Positions 1 through 5,068 of a stretch of DNA of 6,105 bases are shown here, piece by piece; the first letter of the stretch is position 1; the number at the start of each line of letters is the position of its first letter. The notes below the pieces were generated by a model that was given only the letters and a program-made list of their open reading frames with translations, searched no databases and was not told the origin of the DNA. Location of the stretch: assembly GCA_964428935.1 (NCBI GenBank), contig CAYSAG010000314.1:1-6105 (forward strand). Direction: 5' to 3'. The translations under genes and the position numbers were made by a program. The stretch comes from JAADHY01 sp964428935 (GTDB lineage: Bacteria; Planctomycetota; Planctomycetia; Planctomycetales; Planctomycetaceae).

Positions 1-810
1 AATGAGCGGAGCGGCCTTTGTGGCCCATTCGGGGTAGATGGCCTGGACCACGAAAGGCGTGCCGGGAGCCGGGTAGACGCAGAACTGGAACGACGGGTTC
101 CACCGGTCGACGGCCTTTCTCAGCCCCCGACAACGCTCGCGCCAGTGCTCGACTTGGAACTGGGCGAACCGCTCCAACAGCCCGTGCTCCTTCAGCCACC
201 GGTGTCGCTGGTCCTTTTCCAACTGCGGCAGACGGACTCCCGTGGCTTCGGCGAACCGACGCAGAATGACGTCGTCGTACGACAGGTCGTAGAGGTTGGC
301 TTCTTTGCCGGGAGCGTAGTTCTCGTAGTCCAAGAACACGCCAATCAGGTGGTCGTTTTCGGCGCTGATTCGAGCAAACTCGACAATGTACCGAGTCATC
401 CACTGCCACAGCTCGTCCGAATTCGGGCTCCACAAAGGCTGCTCGTTGCCGCTGGCCCAGACCAGCCGTTTGCCGTCGGCCTGCGGACCGTTCGGAGCAC
501 GAAGCGAGCCGCGCATCCAAGGCATGTAGTACAGGCCGTACTTTCGACACCAGCGGGCGACGCGACGCACTTCGTCCAGCCGGTCGAAGCCGGCTCGCGG
601 CGACAACACGTTGAAACCGGCTTCTGCCGCCGCCCGAACCATCCATTCCTCCGTGACCCACTTGGCCTGCGGCTGCATGACCTTGTCGACCAGCACGCGG
701 AACTTGACCGAACGTCCCAGTGCCTGACGCGACAAAGGCGGCTCGGCTTGCAGCGTGTTCGAAGCCGCGAGACAAAGGAAGGCGAGAAGGCTGACGGCCA
801 GCTTCTTCAT
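1..810 (-). CDS. Secreted TIM-barrel glycoside-hydrolase-like protein, 3' end cut off by window
   Basis: The frame is open without a stop from the ATG at 810-808 to base 1, giving 270 residues, so the gene continues beyond the left edge. Residues 1-22 (MKKLAVSLLAFLCLAASNTLQA) form a typical signal peptide: two lysines, a hydrophobic core and a small-x-small cleavage site before EPP. The mature part alternates strands and helices as in a TIM barrel: FRVLVDKV (38-45), a helix from about 52, FNVLSPR (66-72), GLYYMPWMRGS (92-102), then HLIGVFLDYENY (154-165). The last segment ends a putative barrel strand with D161 and E163, plausible active-site acids, followed by a segment rich in acidic and aromatic residues. 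I do not recognise a named family. A carbohydrate-active enzyme is inferred from the fold pattern and from the neighbouring sulfatase and hydrolase-like genes. The start is chosen because AAAGGAG lies 7 bases upstream. The long plus-strand frame over 145-840 is its antisense shadow. Confidence 0.82.
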   Translation of the reverse strand, partial: MKKLAVSLLAFLCLAASNTLQAEPPLSRQALGRSVKFRVLVDKVMQPQAKWVTEEWMVRAAAEAGFNVLSPRAGFDRLDEVRRVARWCRKYGLYYMPWMRGSLRAPNGPQADGKRLVWASGNEQPLWSPNSDELWQWMTRYIVEFARISAENDHLIGVFLDYENYAPGKEANLYDLSYDDVILRRFAEATGVRLPQLEKDQRHRWLKEHGLLERFAQFQVEHWRERCRGLRKAVDRWNPSFQFCVYPAPGTPFVVQAIYPEWATKAAPLI

Positions 811-817
811 GGTGGGG

Positions 818-824
818 CTCCTTT
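818..824 (-). promoter_or_regulatory. Ribosome binding site of the 810-1 gene
   Basis: The minus strand reads AAAGGAG, then 7 bases (CCCCACC), then ATG at 810. This is a strong Shine-Dalgarno match at good spacing and settles the start of a gene whose end is not visible. Confidence 0.8.
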
Positions 825-865
825 CGGTTCGAGCTGCTAAACAGAGCCACGCGGGGACCGAAGTG

Positions 866-898
866 CGTCGGGCGGCGAAACGACGCTCCTCGCCGACG
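866..898 (-). repeat. Imperfect intergenic hairpin
   Basis: An outer stem pairs CGTC (866-869) with GACG (895-898), and an inner stem pairs GGCGA (874-878) with TCGCC (890-894). There is a 4-base bulge (870-873) and an 11-base loop. It lies 56 bases upstream of the 810-1 start, in the leader if the genes are co-transcribed. The right arm runs into the octamer ACGGTTCG (896-903), which recurs at 991-998 and 2911-2918. Function unknown; it may be a degenerate intergenic repeat. Confidence 0.4.
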
Positions 899-975
899 GT
901 TCGGGTTCGTGCGGCGCTACGCTCGCAGCGAGGACCCATTTTGCCGAGGTTGTCCGGGAATGGGAGGGCCGCGCT

Positions 976-994
976 CCGTCGTGGCCGCTGACGG
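976..994 (-). repeat. Small intergenic hairpin next to a repeated octamer
   Basis: CCGTC (976-980) pairs with GACGG (990-994) around a 9-base loop. The right arm overlaps ACGGTTCG (991-998), the same arrangement as in the hairpin at 866-898. A 5-bp stem in GC-rich DNA can arise by chance; the repeated octamer at the arm is the reason for listing it. Confidence 0.3.
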
Positions 995-1043
995 TTCGTG
1001 TCCCGAGGCCAGCTCAAGAAGACACGTCCGGCTGCTCCGAAAC

Positions 1044-1067
1044 CCGCGAATCCCCGGAGGAACGCGG
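1044..1067 (-). terminator. Weak terminator-like hairpin just after the sulfatase stop
   Basis: On the minus strand CCGCG pairs with CGCGG, with an inner TCC/GGA stem and a TCCGG loop. It begins one base after the sulfatase TGA (1071-1069). Only three T residues follow within GGGTTTC, so it is a poor intrinsic terminator. It could be a pause site or a 3' end that protects the message. Confidence 0.3.
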
Positions 1068-1068
1068 A

Positions 1069-2766
1069 TCAACTCCCGGACACCCTCACTGAGCCGGCTG
1101 GTGGCGCGGAGCGGGAAGCCGGCTCCGGCTGGTTCGGGAGCACCTGAGGCCGAGGCCGCTTGACCCGACCGCAGGGGCGACAGTTCGGTCCGGGCGTGGG
1201 CCCCTCGCCCAGGTCGCGTCGAGCCCGCTCGGCCAACTTCAGCAGACGCCGCACCACGTCCGGCCGCTGGTCGGCCAGGTTGTGTCGCTCCGCCACGTCG
1301 TCCCGCAGGTTGTACAACAAAAGACGGTCCATGGGCCGACCGTCCCGAGTGTTCCGCACTTTTCCTGGAATGGCCAGGTGCAGCTTCCACGGTCCTGAAC
1401 GCACGGCGTACAGTCGGTTGGTGTGCCAGTAGTAGAACGCGTCGTACGGTGTGTGAGCCGACTCGACGCCCGCCAGCAACGGCCAAATGTCGTGGCCGTC
1501 AATGATTCGGTCCGACGGCACCGACGCTCCCGCCAGACCGGCCAGCGTCGGCAGCCAGTCCATCATGGTGGTCAGCTCGTGGCAGACCCGCCCGGCTGGA
1601 ACGTGGCCGGGCCAGCGCACCAGCAGCGGCACGCGCATGCCTCCTTCCATGGTCGTGTAGCCCCAGCCGGAAAGTGGAGCGTTGCTGCCTTGGGGCGGGT
1701 TGCGGCGCGGCGCCCCGTTGTCCGACGTCCACACGACCAACGTCTTGTCTTCCAGTCCGAGTCGCTGGAGCGCCGAAAGGATTTCACCGGTCGACCAGTC
1801 CAGCTCCTCGACCGAATCCCCGTACGGTCCGTTCCGGCTCTTTCCGCGAAACCGCTCGCTGGCGAACGGTCGCTTCGTGCTGCCGGGCATGGCGTGAGCC
1901 AGGTACAGGAAGAACGGCCGGTTGCGGTTGGCCTCCAGAAACTCAATGGCCTTCTGGGTGTAGCGTTTCGTCAGCAAGTTGCGGTCGACCGGCGCCTCAA
2001 TGACCCGCTCGTTTTCCATCAGCGGCAACGGTGGCCAGTTCGTTCCCGGACGGGGAGTCATGTCGTCGCTGTAGGGAATGCCGAGGTAGTAGTCGAAGCC
2101 TTGCCGAGTGGGCAGGAACGGCGGTTGGTCGCCCAGGTGCCACTTGCCAATGCACGCGGTGCGGTAGCCGACCGCCTTCAGCAGTTCGGCCACGGTCACT
2201 TCGTTCGGGTTGAGACCGTTGGGCGAGACGGGGCGCAAGACGTGCCCGTCGGGAACGGTCCAGTCGAGCCCGACGCGGCGCGGGTAGCAACCGGTCAGCA
2301 AACTGGCTCGCGACGGCGTGCAAACGCCGCTGGTCGAGTAGAAGTCGGTGAACCGCGTCCCTTCGGCGGCCAAACGGTCGACGTGGGGAGTCCTGTGCTT
2401 GGTCGAGCCGTAACAGCCGAGGTCGCCGTAGCCGAGGTTGTCGCACAGAATGAAGACCACGTTGGGACGCAGCGGGCGGCTGGCCGGTGCGTCGGCGGCC
2501 GGGAGCGGTCGGTGCGGGCAAGCCGTCGCCAGGACGAGCAAAGCGGCAGCCGCCAGCGCTCGGACGGACCACCGGCCAGGCGTAGACCACCCGGCGCGTG
2601 CGACTTGCGAACCGGGCTCAGCTGCCCACGCGACGCGGCCGGCTCGGTCTGACCGGCCGGCTGGCTCCAACTGTCCCGCGGTGTGCGTGCTGCCGCGAGC
2701 GGCCCACTCGCTGCGAACGCCACCGACCCGCTCCAACGCGCCGCCTGCTGCTGGTTCCCGTCTCAT
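1069..2766 (-). CDS. Secreted type I (formylglycine) sulfatase, arylsulfatase A-like
   Basis: This 565-residue enzyme should hydrolyse sulfate esters, probably on a polysaccharide, outside the cytoplasm. The sulfatase signature CTPSRASLLTG is at 149-159: C149 would be converted to formylglycine and R153 supports it. Other expected features are the N-terminal metal site VFILCDNLGYGD (104-115, D109/N110), IGKWHLG (206-212, K208 and H210), AHAMPG (290-295, H291), the second metal pair SDNG (348-351, D349/N350), EGGMRVP (374-380) and a normal family C-terminus. The lysine usual just before the EGG motif is missing: the sequence is GWGYTTMEGG (367-376). The start at 2766 is supported by GAGGTG upstream. 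It leaves a 69-residue stretch with 11 arginines and no lysine before the hydrophobic core at 70-82, which ends in ATAC, a possible lipobox with C83. No ATG or GTG lies between; only TTG codons at 11 and 33. In-frame sequence upstream of 2766 belongs to the gap and to an overlap with the next gene, and is not coding. The exact substrate cannot be told. Confidence 0.95.
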   Translation of the reverse strand: MRREPAAGGALERVGGVRSEWAARGSTHTAGQLEPAGRSDRAGRVAWAAEPGSQVARAGWSTPGRWSVRALAAAALLVLATACPHRPLPAADAPASRPLRPNVVFILCDNLGYGDLGCYGSTKHRTPHVDRLAAEGTRFTDFYSTSGVCTPSRASLLTGCYPRRVGLDWTVPDGHVLRPVSPNGLNPNEVTVAELLKAVGYRTACIGKWHLGDQPPFLPTRQGFDYYLGIPYSDDMTPRPGTNWPPLPLMENERVIEAPVDRNLLTKRYTQKAIEFLEANRNRPFFLYLAHAMPGSTKRPFASERFRGKSRNGPYGDSVEELDWSTGEILSALQRLGLEDKTLVVWTSDNGAPRRNPPQGSNAPLSGWGYTTMEGGMRVPLLVRWPGHVPAGRVCHELTTMMDWLPTLAGLAGASVPSDRIIDGHDIWPLLAGVESAHTPYDAFYYWHTNRLYAVRSGPWKLHLAIPGKVRNTRDGRPMDRLLLYNLRDDVAERHNLADQRPDVVRRLLKLAERARRDLGEGPTPGPNCRPCGRVKRPRPQVLPNQPEPASRSAPPAGSVRVSGS

Positions 2767-2770
2767 GGAC

Positions 2771-2776
2771 CACCTC
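2771..2776 (-). promoter_or_regulatory. Ribosome binding site fixing the sulfatase start
   Basis: The minus strand reads GAGGTG followed by GTCC and ATG, matching six bases of the anti-Shine-Dalgarno complement (GGAGGTGA). It decides the start because the reading frame stays open for a further 290 codons upstream and because the export signal lies unusually far inside the protein. Confidence 0.7.
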
Positions 2777-2864
2777 TTTCCAGTTGGTTTTCGAGTCTGC
2801 GCCAGAATTCGGAAGCGGCCGGACAGCGCGCTGGCTCGCGACCCTCCGTTTCCCGCGTCGTTGC

Positions 2865-2885
2865 GGGCGGCCACAAGGGCCGCCC
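2865..2885 (-). repeat. REP-like palindrome, copy A (8-bp stem, CUUGU loop)
   Basis: GGGCGGCC (2865-2872) pairs perfectly with GGCCGCCC (2878-2885) around ACAAG, which is CUUGU in minus-strand RNA. All eight pairs are G-C, so the hairpin should be very stable. It sits 98 bases upstream of the sulfatase ATG and has no U-tract on its 3' side. Its loop and inner stem match copy B at 2963-2981: both share the 11 bases CCACAAGGGCC. It may be a dispersed intergenic palindrome or a processing or pausing hairpin. Confidence 0.6.
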
Positions 2886-2962
2886 CGAGGGTTACCGCCG
2901 AGCCGCTGCTACGGTTCGCGACTAGGCCCCCCCGTCCAGCTCGCAACCGCGCCGCCGTTTCG

Positions 2963-2981
2963 GTTGACCACAAGGGCCAAC
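2963..2981 (-). repeat. REP-like palindrome, copy B (7-bp stem, CUUGU loop)
   Basis: GTTGACC (2963-2969) faces GGCCAAC (2975-2981) around the same ACAAG loop as copy A. The single imperfect position is A-C if read on the plus strand but G-U on the minus strand, so the full stem forms only in RNA transcribed in the direction of the genes. Outer stem bases differ from copy A while pairing is kept. The two loops are 97 bases apart. Confidence 0.5.
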
Positions 2982-3059
2982 GCTGCGGTTCGCAGCCAGT
3001 CTTTCGCGACCCGGAGCACACACGGTTTCCACGAACCGCGGACCACCAGCGCGTGGCGT

Positions 3060-4967
3060 TCAGCTTCCGCGTTCTGGTCGGCACTCCAACGACAAAATGC
3101 CCCACAGCGTGACTTGGGGAACCGTCAGCTCGACGGCGTTGTCCGAGACGCGGAACGACACCAGCTGCGGTTGCTCGCCGGGCGCCAGCCAGGTCGCTCG
3201 CTGCAACCGACCGTTCAGTAGCCGTGTCTGCACGCGGACGACCACGTTTGTTTGCGTCAGCAGTCGGTCGTGCGGCGGGTCGTAGTTCGGGTTGAATACG
3301 TGAACGACCAGCGGGGCACTGGGGTCGTCGTTCTTGCGCCGAGGCAACAGCCACAGGCGTTTGCCGTTGGCCACCGACACGAGCGGCCGAATGGAGCCCA
3401 CTGCGGAGCGGACGTCGGTCCAAAGGACGGCGCGACCGGAGCGTTTCCACTGGTCGAGGGTGGCTTGGTCGGTGCGGCTGAGCGAAGTGCCCGGCAGGAC
3501 GACAATGCGTTCGAAACGCTCTGGCCGCTGCTCCGACAAGCTCCGTTGCCACGCGCCGCCTTTGGGGAACAGCACGCCGAAGGGGTAATTGGCTTCCATG
3601 AGTTCCGCGCACGTTTCGCTGTACGGGTCGGTCCATTTCCGTCGTCGCCGACCGTCCGGACCAACCACCTCGGCCGGCCCACCCGGTCGGTACACCACTC
3701 CAATTTGCTCGACCGGCTGGTAGCCGTCCAACAGTCGGCTGTTGGCACGGACGAACCGGTAGAGGGGGAGCAACACCGACTCCGGCCCCTTGTAGGCGTG
3801 CTCACCCTTGTCCGGACTGAAGCACCACACGTTGTTCGGCACAATGAAAAGGTGACCGTTGGCGTAGGCGAACGCCACCCACATGGAGACCAGTCGGTCC
3901 ATTCCGCCGCGAGCGGGGTAGTGCCAGTCGCGGACGGTGCCGGCGGTCACCGAAAGGATTTTCCCGAGCGACTCGGCGGCCCGGTACTTGCCAATGACTT
4001 CGGCGGGAATTCGTCCTTTCTCCGGGTGGTGCCGGACCTCGCACGTGAAAAAGTCGGCGACCGACCACAGAGCCAGCCAACTGGAAACCTGGCCGGCGTT
4101 AATGCTGTAAGCGGCGTTCGGGCCGCCCAGCTCCTTCGTCAGCCGCCCCAGCTCCTTCAGCCACTCGAAGGTCGACTCGCCGAGAAAGGCTCGGTAGTCG
4201 CGGAACACGGGCAACTGTTGGTCCACCTGGCGCGTGCGAACCAATTCCGTCAGCCGCTCCGGCGTGCCAGCGACCCGTTTCACTTCCGCGGCGAAGTCCC
4301 ACGAGTCCAGGTCGGCAATGCCCAGGGCCGCCAGTTGCTGGCGACTGTACTTGCGGGCCAAGTACTTCTTGAAGCCGCTCATGCAGTGCCGACAGTAACA
4401 CCCGCCGTGTCGACTCAAAATGCCGTTCATGCCGTTGGCACAGTCGACGTGCAGCCCTTTGCAACCGGCGGCGAAGCCGTCGCGCACGCGCTGACGGACG
4501 TTCTCGCGGTAAACCGGGCTGTTCAGACACCCCCAGTAGGCCGGCACGCCGTCCACGGTGGCCGGAAACCAGGGGACGACCAGCCCGTTGCCGTTGAAGT
4601 CTCGAGCGACCGCCTGGCGCAACGCCGGGTCCTTGGCCAAGTTCCACGGCTGGGCCGAGCACATGTCGAGGTTCGCCAAGTACGCTCGCACGCCCCCTTC
4701 GTACGCAGCGTGAACCAGCTCGCTGAGCGGCTGCGGGACGTTCTTCGTGTGAGTGAAAATGACGTCCAGCCCCCAACTGACCAGCGTCGCTCCCCACTTG
4801 CGAAAATCCTCCGGGTTCAACGTGTGCTGGCCGGGCGGGTACCACGAGAGCATGTCAATGTCGGAGTGGCGAATGACGGCCGAGTTGGGCTCGCCGGCGC
4901 GGGCCGCCAGGCAAAAGCCGACAGCGACCAGAAGAGCCGCGCGGACGACGCGTCGCAGTTCGCTCAT
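3060..4967 (-). CDS. Secreted multidomain glycoside-hydrolase-like protein (putative TIM barrel plus trimerisation-like domain)
   Basis: This is a complete 635-residue protein. Residues 1-24 form a signal peptide (arginine-rich start, core ALLVAVGFCLAARA) cleaved before GEP. Residues about 30-400 look like a TIM barrel: VSWGLDVIFTHTKN (63-76), VRAYLANLDMC (93-103), GLHVDCANGMNG (171-182), a cysteine cluster CYCRHCMSGF (190-199), FFTCEVRHHP (306-315) and GHLFIVPNN (371-379). D175 and E310 are possible active-site acids. Residues about 401-525 resemble the Rossmann-like beta-galactosidase trimerisation domain (ETCAELMEANYPFGVL, then FERIVVLPG). Residues about 550-630 are probably a beta-sandwich (VVHVFNPNYDPP; ELTVPQVTLWGILSLE). 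The cysteine cluster recalls 'hypothetical glycosyl hydrolase 6'-type proteins; this is family memory, not a search, and the substrate is unknown. The start has AGGAGG 7 bases upstream. The plus-strand frame at 3252-5180 is slightly longer but is an antisense shadow lacking domain signals. Its position suggests action on the same glycan as the sulfatase. Confidence 0.9.
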   Translation of the reverse strand: MSELRRVVRAALLVAVGFCLAARAGEPNSAVIRHSDIDMLSWYPPGQHTLNPEDFRKWGATLVSWGLDVIFTHTKNVPQPLSELVHAAYEGGVRAYLANLDMCSAQPWNLAKDPALRQAVARDFNGNGLVVPWFPATVDGVPAYWGCLNSPVYRENVRQRVRDGFAAGCKGLHVDCANGMNGILSRHGGCYCRHCMSGFKKYLARKYSRQQLAALGIADLDSWDFAAEVKRVAGTPERLTELVRTRQVDQQLPVFRDYRAFLGESTFEWLKELGRLTKELGGPNAAYSINAGQVSSWLALWSVADFFTCEVRHHPEKGRIPAEVIGKYRAAESLGKILSVTAGTVRDWHYPARGGMDRLVSMWVAFAYANGHLFIVPNNVWCFSPDKGEHAYKGPESVLLPLYRFVRANSRLLDGYQPVEQIGVVYRPGGPAEVVGPDGRRRRKWTDPYSETCAELMEANYPFGVLFPKGGAWQRSLSEQRPERFERIVVLPGTSLSRTDQATLDQWKRSGRAVLWTDVRSAVGSIRPLVSVANGKRLWLLPRRKNDDPSAPLVVHVFNPNYDPPHDRLLTQTNVVVRVQTRLLNGRLQRATWLAPGEQPQLVSFRVSDNAVELTVPQVTLWGILSLECRPERGS

Positions 4968-4974
4968 TCTGTTG

Positions 4975-4980
4975 CCTCCT
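4975..4980 (-). promoter_or_regulatory. Ribosome binding site of the 4967-3060 gene
   Basis: The minus strand reads AGGAGG, then CAACAGA (7 bases), then ATG at 4967. It is a near-perfect site. Its 5' half overlaps a 13-bp direct repeat (see 4978-5009). Confidence 0.85.
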
Positions 4981-5009
4981 GTGTTGGTTCAATGTCCCTG
5001 TGTTGGTTC
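4978..5009 (-). repeat. 13-bp direct repeat overlapping the ribosome binding site
   Basis: GAACCAACACAGG on the minus strand occurs exactly at 4978-4990 and 4997-5009, separated by 6 bases, a period of 19. The copy nearer the gene continues as AGG to make the AGGAGG site; the other continues as GAC. It could be a local duplication or a binding site for a repressor or RNA-binding protein. Only exact identity and position are seen. Confidence 0.7.
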
Positions 5010-5042
5010 GAGCCGACGAGCGGCCGCCGCTCGTTCGAGCCG
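5007..5042 (-). repeat. Stable hairpin flanked by 9-bp direct repeats
   Basis: ACGAGCGG (5016-5023) pairs with CCGCTCGT (5027-5034) around a 3-base loop. TTCGAGCCG occurs directly on each side, at 5007-5015 and 5034-5042. The hairpin starts about 34 bases after the stop of the gene at 5069 and lies before the next gene's ribosome binding site. There is no U-tract, so it is not a standard intrinsic terminator. It could protect the upstream message, cause pausing, or be a small dispersed repeat. Confidence 0.55.
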
Positions 5043-5068
5043 GTGCGGTGCACAGCGGACGCCGGCTG

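Larger units (their letters stand above)
811..1068. other. Intergenic region between the sulfatase and the 810-1 gene
   Basis: These 258 bases hold no convincing gene. They contain the hairpins at 1044-1067, 976-994 and 866-898 and the ribosome binding site at 818-824. No -35/-10 pair stood out by eye, so both promoter presence and read-through from the sulfatase remain open. Confidence 0.6.
2767..3059. other. Structured intergenic region upstream of the sulfatase
   Basis: These 293 bases hold no supportable gene. They contain two hairpins with the same loop (2865-2885 and 2963-2981), three copies of TCGCGAC (2836-2842, 2916-2922, 3004-3010), and one octamer ACGGTTCG (2911-2918). A small CGGTT/AACCG hairpin (3023-3038) lies just after the stop of the upstream gene. 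I see no convincing -35/-10 promoter. Confidence 0.6.

Noticed and set aside
145..840. A 231-residue plus-strand open frame
   Set aside because: It is antisense to the 810-1 gene, which has a signal peptide and a strong ribosome binding site.
811..1068. Small plus- or minus-strand peptide genes in the gap after the sulfatase
   Set aside because: Open frames here are Arg/Gly-rich, lack ribosome binding sites and run into neighbouring genes out of frame.
1423..2652. A 409-residue plus-strand open frame
   Set aside because: It is antisense to the sulfatase, whose catalytic motifs are all on the minus strand. The translation is low-complexity Arg/Val/Gln-rich with no recognisable domain.
2865..2885. 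Intrinsic terminator
   Set aside because: The stem is strong, but the minus-strand sequence after it is GCAACGACGCGG with no U-tract, and it lies 174 bases past the upstream stop.
2865..2981. CRISPR array or riboswitch
   Set aside because: There are only two imperfect palindromes 97 bases apart, without constant repeats or spacers of uniform length, and I recognise no riboswitch core.
2767..3636. N-terminal extension of the sulfatase frame up to 3636
   Set aside because: This part crosses the structured gap and overlaps the upstream gene out of frame. Its translation is Arg-rich without domains, and the ATG at 2766 has its own ribosome binding site.
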